Shown: positions 1 through 5,127 of the stretch, piece after piece
Numbering within the stretch: the stretch's first letter is position 1
Layout: every line of letters starts with the position of its first letter
Assembly: GCA_001770235.1 (NCBI GenBank)
Contig: MEQN01000065.1
Span: 8,414-13,540, forward strand
Length of the DNA stretch: 5,127 bases
Direction of reading: 5' to 3'
Source of the DNA: Betaproteobacteria bacterium RBG_16_58_11
GTDB lineage: Bacteria; Pseudomonadota; Gammaproteobacteria; Burkholderiales; Thiobacteraceae
The notes under the pieces: generated by a model
Databases searched by the model: none
What the model was told of the DNA's origin: nothing
Seen by the model: the letters and a program-made list of their open reading frames with translations, nothing else
Translations under genes and position numbers: made by a program

Positions 1-188
1 CGGAATATCTCAATACCTTGCTGTTCAAGGAATCTGCCCGCGCCGAACGCCAGGGATTTACCGACGACACGTGGCTCGAACTGACCTTGTTAAATGAGGT
101 ATTACGCCTGGAATACCCCCCGCTCATCTCATCCACCGCCACCGATGTCTGGGCGCAAGCGGCGGATGCCTCCCCCCTTACTTCTTAA
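1..188 (+). CDS. C-terminal end of an unidentified protein (partial)
   Basis: A plus-strand frame is open from the left window edge (first full codon at 3) to a TAA at 186-188, giving the last 61 residues of a protein whose start lies outside the window. The visible part reads as natural protein: it begins EYLNTLLFKESARAERQGF, continues with TWLELTLLNEVLRLEYPP and ends ASPLTS. It appears to be helical and charged at first, with a low-complexity Ala/Ser/Thr tail. I do not recognise the family and assign no function. The gene converges on ydbL, and the two stop ends overlap by 11 bases (178-188). There is no Met start in this frame in the window, so it is a gene tail and not a small ORF. Codon choice looks ordinary for the region, which supports real coding over the competing shorter plus-strand frames here. 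Confidence 0.6.
   Translation, partial: EYLNTLLFKESARAERQGFTDDTWLELTLLNEVLRLEYPPLISSTATDVWAQAADASPLTS
130..168. other. Inverted repeat just past the end of ydbL (possible hairpin)
   Basis: The arms at 130-139 (CATCCACCGC) and 159-168 (GCGGCGGATG) are complementary over 10 positions with one exception. Read as minus-strand RNA, that exception becomes a G-U wobble, giving a 10-bp stem with a 19-base loop. It lies about 10 bases beyond the ydbL stop codon, where the end of the six-gene transcript would be. No U-tract follows on either strand, so it is not a textbook intrinsic terminator. It also sits inside the coding end of the plus-strand gene. It may stabilise the mRNA 3' end, assist a Rho-dependent stop, or be chance in GC-rich DNA. 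Confidence 0.25.
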
Positions 189-594
189 CCCACGCCCCGC
201 CCGCGTTCTGCACCCACCAGCCGCCGGCGGCTTTGTCGATCCAACGCTGGGCAAACGTCGAGCGCACTTCCGCTTCCCATTCGGGATGACCATTGGCACT
301 GGCGATTTCCCGGTACAAGCTCGCACGATCGCGGTTCTCGTCCGCCACCAATCCGTTCACGCTTTGGCGCGCTGCTAATGGCACCGAACTCGCATCGCGT
401 AGCGCGACGTTGCCATCGCGCGTCAGCCCCACCGCCCCGCTCGCATAATGCGCCGTCAACTGGCCATGACGTGCTTGCATCGAATTCTTGAGCGCAGTGA
501 TGGCCGGCGTGTTGATTTCCAGATCGGCCGCCGCCAAGGCGGCGCTGGCGAAGGCAAGCATGCCGATAAAGCATAAACTCATCCACTTGTTCAT
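178..594 (-). CDS. ydbL: YdbL-family (DUF1318) periplasmic protein
   Basis: A 138-residue secreted protein of the YdbL/DUF1318 family. Residues 1-22 form a Sec signal peptide: Lys3 early, a hydrophobic core LCFIGMLAFASAA, and a signal-peptidase-I site near ALA|A. The mature part carries recognisable family features: a helical LEINTPAITALKNSM segment, the VNGLVADENRDRASLYREIA stretch around residues 79-98, and a Trp/Gly-rich C-terminus (GGWWVQ...GGAWVKK). In E. coli, YdbL is encoded after YdbH and YnbE and is reported to modulate their intermembrane bridge, apparently by limiting YnbE self-association; the same role is inferred here from order and family. The ATG at 594-592 overlaps the ynbE TGA (4-base ATGA overlap) and has a strong Shine-Dalgarno sequence inside the ynbE end, so translation is probably coupled. 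It is somewhat longer than the E. coli protein (about 108 residues). The stop codon overlaps the tail of the convergent plus-strand gene. Confidence 0.92.
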   Translation of the reverse strand: MNKWMSLCFIGMLAFASAALAAADLEINTPAITALKNSMQARHGQLTAHYASGAVGLTRDGNVALRDASSVPLAARQSVNGLVADENRDRASLYREIASANGHPEWEAEVRSTFAQRWIDKAAGGWWVQNAGGAWVKK

Positions 595-794
595 TTCGCC
601 TCTCCTTTAATTTCCGCCGCCGGGGTAGCCGGTTTGGCTTCCTGCTTCAATTGCCAGACTTCATCGATAATCTTGTCCGCCGCCTTTTCTGCCGCAGCGG
701 CGGGAAAATAAATATTGATCGTCACGCAACCCGCCAGCAGCAGCCCGATTGCCCCGACACTTCCCCATAAATTTGCTATGCCGCGTTTTTGCAT
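591..794 (-). CDS. ynbE: YnbE-family small outer-membrane lipoprotein
   Basis: A 67-residue lipoprotein. The N-terminus has basic residues (QKR), a hydrophobic stretch (VGAIGLLL) and a lipobox LAGC with the acylated Cys at residue 23. The residue after Cys is Val, not Asp, so Lol sorting to the outer membrane is expected. A short beta-type segment, VTINIYFP, follows at once, then an Ala-rich amphipathic helix (AAAAEKAADKIIDEVWQLKQE) and a Pro/Ala/Lys tail. In E. coli, YnbE multimerises by beta-strand pairing and docks on the C-terminus of YdbH to complete a lipid bridge; the TINIYF strand is the likely counterpart of the E. coli TINMNV strand. I chose the ATG at 794 because GAGGA sits 5 bases upstream. 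An in-frame ATG at 806 (71 residues, MRNNMQ...) overlaps the ydbH stop by 4 bases but lacks a ribosome binding site. The TGA at 591-593 overlaps the ydbL start. Confidence 0.9.
   Translation of the reverse strand: MQKRGIANLWGSVGAIGLLLAGCVTINIYFPAAAAEKAADKIIDEVWQLKQEAKPATPAAEIKGEAK
599..608 (-). promoter_or_regulatory. Ribosome binding site of ydbL
   Basis: On the minus strand this reads AAAGGAGAGG. The AAGGAG core ends 7 bases before the ATG at 594, which is optimal spacing. It lies inside the last codons of ynbE and is the strongest Shine-Dalgarno match I see in the window. This suggests that ydbL is translated at a higher rate than the genes before it. Confidence 0.85.
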
Positions 795-799
795 ATTGT

Positions 800-805
800 T
801 CCTCA
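800..805 (-). promoter_or_regulatory. Ribosome binding site deciding the ynbE start
   Basis: The minus strand reads TGAGGA, with the GAGGA core ending 5 bases before the ATG at 794. It physically overlaps the TGA stop of ydbH (805-803). A ribosome ending ydbH would therefore cover or expose this site, fitting termination-reinitiation coupling. The alternative ATG at 806 is preceded by AAACCAATCGTGCA, which has no Shine-Dalgarno match. Confidence 0.7.
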
Positions 806-2767
806 TTGCACGATTGGTTTGCCACCCTGGGTGGCGCGCTGGATGCGCGCCAGCAATTCGTCCCAGCCCACGCGGCGATTGTAGCCGATCACCGACAAGG
901 CCGGTATCCCGCCGCCTTTCACGATCAAATAACCCTGCGGGACATCTTCGATCCCCGCCATCTCGCACACACCGCGTTCCAGCCGGCACGACAAGCCGAT
1001 CCGCTCGTAGCCGAATTGATCGAAGAAACGTAAAAAGCTTCTCTGCAGCGCCGCCGCCCCACCCGCACCGCCGAGCGACGTAATATTTTCCACCGCACGC
1101 TGCGAAATTTTACGCGGGTAATCGCCCGCGCTGCTCGCCACCTTCGCATCAAATTTGACCGGGCGCCAGCCGAATAATTCCAAGGCATTGACCGACACGT
1201 CCAAACGGCCTTGCATATTGCCGAAGGAGAACGTTCGCGTCAGCAAATCCAAATCCAAGTTGCGCATATCGATATTGGCATAGACATGCGGCGTCGGGCT
1301 GAGGAGATCAGTCGCGCGCAGATCTTTCACCACCACGGCGCCGTCAAACACTTTAAACAACAACGCGCCGCCTACCGTCAACGACTGCCGCGCGTAATGC
1401 ACCTGCGGGATGACCGCCGACAATGTGCCGTGCATCGCCGGCAGTTGCAACGCCTGCGACAAACGCTGCATGGAGATTGGCTGCAATGCAGCACTTAAGG
1501 TCCAGCGCCAATCGTTATTTTCACGCTGCGCTTCCACCCCTTCCATCGTGAGCGCGCCATCCAAAATGGGCAGCGTGAGCGGCGCCATCGAAATCCGGTC
1601 CGGCGCCAGTGTGGCGCGGATGCTAAATGCGCCCAGCGGCAGCTTACCCACTTCGCCGCTCGATACATGGATGCGGTTCTCCCGCGCTTGGTTTTGCTGC
1701 CAAGCCAAACTCGCATCAATGCCCGCTAATCCGAACACTTTCTCTTCATGTTTCAGCCCGCCTTGACGTATCACCAGCGTCGCTTCGTCCAAAGCGCCTT
1801 GCTTGATGCTAGCGGCGCCGTCCCCTACCCCACTCAGCACCAGCTTGCTTAACACGCCATCCTGCGCCCAAGGTTTCACAAAAGTGCGGTAGAGCGGATC
1901 CAATGCCATAGACTTGGCTGTCACTTGCAAATGCTCGATGCGGCCCGCAGCGCGATTCCATGCGCCGCTCAACTGCGCCGTGCCGATGCCGGTCCATTCC
2001 AATTGAGCTTGATCGACCACCGCTTGCGCTTCCCCCCACGACCCTTGCGCCGATAAGCGGCGCTCGCCGGGCGCAAAATAAAACGGTTGCCAGAAAACTT
2101 CGCCCTCGCGCCAGGCAGCCGCCATATTCCAGCGCCACGCGCCCGCACGCACGCCTTGCAGCGTTAGGGTGCCGGCCAGCTTCTCGCCGGCGCGGGTGCC
2201 CGCCGCATCGCTGAATGCGCCATTGCGCAGGATGGCCGAGACATCGAGCTTGCCCTTGTCACCTATTTCCAGCTTGCCCGTCAGGTCGAACACGCCTTGA
2301 CTGAAACGCACACTTTGCTCGGGCAGCCATGGATTCAAACGCACGGCCTTACCATTCTTCACCGCCATGCTCGCGGCAAGATTTCCGCCGCGCCATAATA
2401 ACTGCGCCTGCCAGCGTTCGGTGGATTCCGGCAACAAAGTGAGCGCAAGGCTGCGTGCGCCGGGACGATATTGAAAGGTCAGCGGTAATTTTTCGCCAAC
2501 ATCCAGTGTGCCGCGCCGGCACTCGATCAGATCGCGCTCGATACGCGCATCCGGGCAATGGAGTGCGAGCTTGCGCCACTCGCGCCCCTGCAGCGTCGCT
2601 TGGGCGATGGTGATATCCAGCTTTACCGGATTAGAAAGCGTGAGTTGCGCCGAAATCCCGCGCAGGCTGAATGAGGGCGCAACCATGTCGTCAATGCTGA
2701 GCCGCAATTCTTGCGCGGATGCGCTGAGGCAGAAAACGAGCGTGCAAAAACCGCTGAAAAAGCGCAA
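803..2767 (-). CDS. ydbH: YdbH-family AsmA-like intermembrane phospholipid transport protein
   Basis: A protein of about 654 residues related to YdbH (AsmA-like superfamily; C-terminal domain historically named 'dicarboxylate transport'). In E. coli, YdbH acts redundantly with TamB and YhdP in moving phospholipids to the outer membrane and pairs with the lipoprotein YnbE, encoded next here. The sequence is dominated by alternating hydrophobic/polar beta-strands, as expected for a long grooved beta structure (for example LDITIAQATLQG, LTLQGVRAG). The conserved C-terminal region spans roughly residues 503-642: NLDLDLL, FSFGNMQGRLDVSVNALELFGWRP, FLRFFDQFGYERIGL, two cysteines (594, 601) and GYLIVKGGGIPALSVIGYNRR. 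The start is uncertain. The frame is open to an ATG at 2842, but that would overlap cysM by 71 bases and add a segment that is only the cysM end read out of frame. TTG at 2767, four bases after the cysM stop, gives a compact signal peptide (MRFFSGFCTLVFC..., ASA|Q near residue 18) and is preferred. A GTG at 2812 is also possible. It is shorter than E. coli YdbH (about 880 residues). Confidence 0.88.
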   Translation of the reverse strand: MRFFSGFCTLVFCLSASAQELRLSIDDMVAPSFSLRGISAQLTLSNPVKLDITIAQATLQGREWRKLALHCPDARIERDLIECRRGTLDVGEKLPLTFQYRPGARSLALTLLPESTERWQAQLLWRGGNLAASMAVKNGKAVRLNPWLPEQSVRFSQGVFDLTGKLEIGDKGKLDVSAILRNGAFSDAAGTRAGEKLAGTLTLQGVRAGAWRWNMAAAWREGEVFWQPFYFAPGERRLSAQGSWGEAQAVVDQAQLEWTGIGTAQLSGAWNRAAGRIEHLQVTAKSMALDPLYRTFVKPWAQDGVLSKLVLSGVGDGAASIKQGALDEATLVIRQGGLKHEEKVFGLAGIDASLAWQQNQARENRIHVSSGEVGKLPLGAFSIRATLAPDRISMAPLTLPILDGALTMEGVEAQRENNDWRWTLSAALQPISMQRLSQALQLPAMHGTLSAVIPQVHYARQSLTVGGALLFKVFDGAVVVKDLRATDLLSPTPHVYANIDMRNLDLDLLTRTFSFGNMQGRLDVSVNALELFGWRPVKFDAKVASSAGDYPRKISQRAVENITSLGGAGGAAALQRSFLRFFDQFGYERIGLSCRLERGVCEMAGIEDVPQGYLIVKGGGIPALSVIGYNRRVGWDELLARIQRATQGGKPIVQ

Positions 2768-2771
2768 AGGC

Positions 2772-3659
2772 TTAAGCGGGAAATACGCCGGTGGAAAGAT
2801 AGCGGTCGCCACGATCGCACACGATGGAAACGATGACGGCATGCTCTACTTCCGCCGACAGTTTAAGCGCCGCAGCGAGTGCGCCGCCGGAGGAGATGCC
2901 GGCAAAAATCCCTTCTTCGCGCGCCAGCCGGCGTGTCATTTCCTCGGCTTCGGTCTGATTCACATACAACAGACGATCCACGCGCTGGGGCTCGTAAATT
3001 TTGGGGAGATACTCTTGCGTCCATTTGCGGATGCCGGGGATTTGCGAGCCTTCCTCCGGCTGCACGCCGATGACCTGGATGGCGGGATTTTTTTCCTTGA
3101 GAAAGCGCGAGCAGCCCATGATGGTGCCGGTGGTGCCCATGCTGGAAACAAAGTGCGTGACTTGCCCCTCGGTGTCGCGCCAAATCTCGGGGCCGGTGCC
3201 CTCGTAATGCGCTTGCGGATTATCCTGATTGCCGAACTGGTCGAGGATGCGGCCACGGCCCGCCGCCTGCATCCGGTTCGCCGTATCGATGGCTTGTTCC
3301 ATGCTGCCCGCCTGGGAGGTGAGCACAATCTCCGCGCCGAATGCGCGCATCACTTGGCGCCGCTCTACGCTCATGTGCTCGGGCATCACCAAGATCATGC
3401 GGTAGCCGCGCATCGCCGCCGCCATCGCCAGCGCGATACCGGTGTTGCCGCTGGTGGCTTCGATCAGCGTGTCACCCGGCTGGATCTCGCCGCGCGCCTC
3501 GGCATGCTGAATCATGGACAGCGCCGGCCGGTCTTTCACCGAACCGGCGGGGTTGTTGCCTTCGAGCTTCACCAGCACGGTATTGCTGGTCTCGCCCGGC
3601 AGGCGCTTGAGTTTGACCAGCGGCGTGTTGCCGACGAATTGCTCGATGGTTTTATACAT
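2772..3659 (-). CDS. cysM: Cysteine synthase B (O-acetylserine sulfhydrylase B)
   Basis: A 295-residue cytoplasmic PLP enzyme that makes cysteine from O-acetylserine and sulfide; CysM-type enzymes can also use thiosulfate to give S-sulfocysteine. Family landmarks in order: GNTPLVKL (10-17), NNPAGSVKDRPA with the PLP-binding Lys at 42, the substrate loop EATSGNTG (67-74), the phosphate-binding GTTGT (175-179), the CysM-type IPGIRKW segment (207-213) instead of the CysK version, GISSGGA with Ser256 near the PLP ring nitrogen, and the terminal CDRGDRYLSTGVF. All catalytic motifs are intact. It ends just after GVF, about 8 residues short of the E. coli enzyme, which is within normal variation. 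The ATG at 3659 is chosen; a TTG two codons upstream (3665) is also in frame. No strong ribosome binding site is seen. It starts 9 bases after the GGDEF gene stop and ends 4 bases before the preferred ydbH start. Confidence 0.96.
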   Translation of the reverse strand: MYKTIEQFVGNTPLVKLKRLPGETSNTVLVKLEGNNPAGSVKDRPALSMIQHAEARGEIQPGDTLIEATSGNTGIALAMAAAMRGYRMILVMPEHMSVERRQVMRAFGAEIVLTSQAGSMEQAIDTANRMQAAGRGRILDQFGNQDNPQAHYEGTGPEIWRDTEGQVTHFVSSMGTTGTIMGCSRFLKEKNPAIQVIGVQPEEGSQIPGIRKWTQEYLPKIYEPQRVDRLLYVNQTEAEEMTRRLAREEGIFAGISSGGALAAALKLSAEVEHAVIVSIVCDRGDRYLSTGVFPA

Positions 3660-3668
3660 GGGCAATAT

Positions 3669-4655
3669 TCACTGATCCAACGATTGCGGCGAACCGCTTT
3701 GGTAGAGATGATCGCACTCGCCCACCACGCCCGCCATGGTGATGGCGTTTTTGCCATGCGACTTGGCATGTTTGAGCGCGCGCCAGGCGCGGGCATACAA
3801 TTCTTCGCGTTGCTCGCCGGAGAGATAGATCGCCACGCCGAAACTCGCGGTCGCGGGCTCCAGCACCGGCAGCATGATCTGGCCTTCCAAATCCATGCGC
3901 AGCCGTTCGGCCACGATCAGCGCGCCCATTTCATTGGTCTCGGGCAGCAGGATGGCGAACTCCTGACCGCCATAGCGCACCGCCACATCGACCGAGCGCA
4001 CGGCTTGCATGACCACGGTGGCGACATGCTTCAGCACTTCATCGCCCACCTCGCGCCCGTAATCGGCGTTGATTTTGGTGAAGCCATCCATGTCCATCAA
4101 CATCAAGGCCAGCGGCCGGCGCGAACGCTCCCAGCGCTTGATTTCCTCTTCCATGCGCTGATCGAGGATGACGCGATTGGCGAGCCCGGTCGTCGGGTCG
4201 TGGCGCTTCATCTCGCTCATCTCCTCCAAGGCCGACTGCAAGGCGTGATTGCGCTTGGAGAGCTGGCGCCGCACATCGTCCAGCTCTTTTTTCAGCTTGC
4301 CGATTTCGTCGTTCATTTGCTCGAAGGCGGAGATATCCATTTCCGCCGCGACAAACAGCATCTGATTCATGCGATACACGCGGCCGGAGAAGGAGCGCCG
4401 CGCGCCTTCCGGCGCGCCGAGCGTGAGTAAGCCGTGGTAAATCAGGCCATCCGCCTGGGGCGGGCTGTGACACAGCAAGTTGAAACTGGGCTCAATGAAA
4501 TTGGAAGTGGAGAAGCCTTCGGTGATGCCGGCCAAGGTCATCAGAAAACCCTCGTTCGCTTCCACGATGCGGCCGTCGTCGGCGATCAGCGCGACCGCGA
4601 TGGCGCGAAAGTCCTTGAGCCAAGCCGGTACGATGGCAAACGGGGAAGCGTTCAA
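3669..4655 (-). CDS. PAS-GGDEF protein with degenerate GGQEF active site
   Basis: A 328-residue, apparently soluble protein with no membrane segment or signal peptide. Residues about 15-110 form a PAS-like sensor domain (AVALIADDGRIVEANEGFL is the typical entry). Residues about 111-152 are a heptad-like coiled coil (FEQMNDEIGKLKKELDDVRRQL). Residues about 153-308 are a GGDEF domain starting DPTTGLANR. GGDEF domains make cyclic di-GMP from two GTP. Kept here: the first metal Asp (188), the guanine contacts Asn196 and Asp205, and an RxxD inhibitory site (Arg220-Asp223) exactly five residues before the signature. Changed: the signature is GGQEF (229-233; Gln231, codon CAG, at the second metal-binding acid), Thr193 replaces the usual Lys, NA replaces ND at 196-197, and Lys302 replaces the usual Arg near the end. 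Reduced or absent cyclase activity, with possible c-di-GMP binding, is inferred. The only plausible start is TTG at 4655, six bases after the manC-type stop, with no clear Shine-Dalgarno. Confidence 0.9.
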   Translation of the reverse strand: MNASPFAIVPAWLKDFRAIAVALIADDGRIVEANEGFLMTLAGITEGFSTSNFIEPSFNLLCHSPPQADGLIYHGLLTLGAPEGARRSFSGRVYRMNQMLFVAAEMDISAFEQMNDEIGKLKKELDDVRRQLSKRNHALQSALEEMSEMKRHDPTTGLANRVILDQRMEEEIKRWERSRRPLALMLMDMDGFTKINADYGREVGDEVLKHVATVVMQAVRSVDVAVRYGGQEFAILLPETNEMGALIVAERLRMDLEGQIMLPVLEPATASFGVAIYLSGEQREELYARAWRALKHAKSHGKNAITMAGVVGECDHLYQSGSPQSLDQ

Positions 4656-4661
4656 TTTAAA

Positions 4662-5127
4662 CTAGCCGGGGATGCGTCCATAGACATCATCGAAGCGCAC
4701 GATATCGTCTTCTTCCAAATAGGGGCCACTTTGGATTTCGATGATTTGCAGGTCCACCTTGCCCGGATTTTCCAGCCGGTGGCGATTGGTCTTGGGAATA
4801 TAAGTGGACTGATTTTCTTCCAGGTAGATATCCTGCTCGCCGTTGGTGATGCGCGCGGTACCGTCGATCACCACCCAGTGTTCGGATCGGTGATAGTGCA
4901 TCTGCATCGAGAGCTTGGCGCCGGGATTCACCAAGATGCGTTTAATTTTATAACCAGGGCCTTCTTCTAAAATCGTGTAACTGCCCCAGGGACGTGTCAC
5001 GGTGAGATGAATTTCAGTCAGGTGCGCATGCGATTCTTTCACCGCGGCGACCAGTTGTTTCAAATCCTGTACGCGTTCGCGCGGGCAGATCAAGGTCGCA
5101 TCACGCGTTTGCACCACCGCCAGATTG
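4662..5127 (-). CDS. manC: Mannose-1-phosphate guanylyltransferase/mannose-6-phosphate isomerase, C-terminal part (partial)
   Basis: The last 154 residues of a ManC/AlgA/CpsB-type bifunctional enzyme of about 470-480 residues; the 5' end is beyond the right window edge. The open frame runs to the last base (…NLAVVQTRDATLICP), so the GTG at 5117 is an internal codon, not a start. This family makes mannose-1-phosphate into GDP-mannose (N-terminal nucleotidyltransferase, not visible) and interconverts fructose-6-phosphate and mannose-6-phosphate (C-terminal type II cupin, visible). Seen in order: the linker strand DATLICPRERVQDLKQLV, the RPWGSY entry motif, YKIKRILVNPG, the metal-binding cupin motif QMHYHRSEHW, GTARITNGE, and the closing NRHRLENPG...IEIQSGPYLEEDDIVRFDDVYGR. 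All are characteristic of the family and intact. GDP-mannose feeds exopolysaccharide, lipopolysaccharide or GDP-fucose/rhamnose synthesis. It is the first visible gene of the minus-strand unit. algA, cpsB or xanB would be equivalent names. Confidence 0.93.
   Translation of the reverse strand, partial: NLAVVQTRDATLICPRERVQDLKQLVAAVKESHAHLTEIHLTVTRPWGSYTILEEGPGYKIKRILVNPGAKLSMQMHYHRSEHWVVIDGTARITNGEQDIYLEENQSTYIPKTNRHRLENPGKVDLQIIEIQSGPYLEEDDIVRFDDVYGRIPG

Larger units (their letters stand above)
178..5127 (-). other. Probable six-gene transcription unit
   Basis: All six minus-strand genes are spaced by 10 bases or fewer or overlap: 6 bases (manC-type to GGDEF), 9 (GGDEF to cysM), 4 (cysM to ydbH, with the preferred start), 8 (ydbH to ynbE) and a 4-base overlap (ynbE to ydbL). 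No gap is long enough for a conventional intergenic promoter or terminator. Promoters inside coding sequence, for example within cysM for the ydbH group, cannot be excluded by eye. The principal promoter must lie to the right of the window. Confidence 0.75.

Noticed and set aside
219..232. Perfect 14-base palindrome AGCCGCCGGCGGCT within ydbL.
   Set aside because: It has no loop, is explained by Ala-Ala-Gly-Gly codons in GC-rich DNA, and shows no operator-like context.
94..378. Plus-strand frame of 94 codons across the end of ydbL.
   Set aside because: Its product is Pro/Arg-rich and lies mostly opposite the conserved YdbL frame. The other plus-strand frame ending at 188 looks far more protein-like in 1-188.
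591..989. ynbE read as a 132-residue protein from position 989.
   Set aside because: The extra N-terminal part is the ydbH C-terminus in another frame, and the lipoprotein signal starts at 794 or 806.
803..2767. Lipoprotein reading of YdbH because of cysteines in its signal region.
   Set aside because: The cysteines are preceded by Phe (GFC and VFC), which does not fit a lipobox needing a small residue before Cys.
2768..2842. Extension of ydbH to ATG 2842 as the default start.
   Set aside because: It overlaps cysM by 71 bases, and the added residues are the conserved cysM C-terminus read in another frame. It is kept only as an alternative because of a fair GGAAG site.
2508..4430. A 640-codon plus-strand open frame antisense to the ydbH start, cysM and the GGDEF gene.
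   Set aside because: Its product is full of His, Arg, Ala and Gly with no recognisable domain. It lies opposite three well-supported genes, and long antisense frames are common opposite GC-rich genes with biased third positions.
4662..5117. A complete 151-residue stand-alone cupin starting at GTG 5117.
   Set aside because: The frame stays open to the window edge and the residues before 5117 (NLAV) fit the linker of ManC-type bifunctional enzymes, so this is the tail of a larger protein.

Overview
The window looks like chromosomal DNA of a GC-rich Gram-negative proteobacterium. The outer-membrane-type lipoprotein, the AsmA-like protein and the overall protein style suggest Betaproteobacteria, possibly Nitrosomonadales or Gallionellaceae. 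That placement is an impression from protein resemblance, not a computed result. I see no mobile element, CRISPR array, tRNA or rRNA.

Layout: almost the whole window (178 to 5127) is one tightly packed run of six genes on the minus strand, read from right to left. In transcription order they are: (1) the C-terminal cupin part of a ManC/AlgA-type mannose-1-phosphate guanylyltransferase/mannose-6-phosphate isomerase, cut by the right window edge; (2) a PAS-coiled-coil-GGDEF protein with an altered GGQEF signature; (3) cysteine synthase B (CysM); (4) a YdbH-family AsmA-like intermembrane lipid-transport protein; (5) a small YnbE-family outer-membrane lipoprotein; (6) a YdbL-family (DUF1318) secreted protein. 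Gaps between neighbours are 10 bases or fewer, or the genes overlap by a few bases, so a single transcript is likely. No promoter is visible; it should lie to the right of the window. At the far left, the last 61 codons of an unidentified plus-strand gene converge on ydbL and overlap its end by 11 bases.

How the genes fit together: the last three reproduce the E. coli ydbH-ynbE-ydbL cluster. There YdbH and YnbE form a periplasm-spanning bridge that moves phospholipid towards the outer membrane, and YdbL modulates it. Upstream lie a nucleotide-sugar enzyme for surface polysaccharide, a probable c-di-GMP-related regulator and a cysteine-biosynthesis enzyme. A shared envelope or surface theme is plausible for four or five of the six genes; cysM is the outlier.

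The points most worth a second look are the GGDEF protein, which lacks several catalytic residues but keeps a correctly spaced RxxD inhibitory site; the N-terminus of YdbH, which looks like a cleavable signal peptide rather than a membrane anchor; and the start-codon arrangement at ydbH/ynbE.
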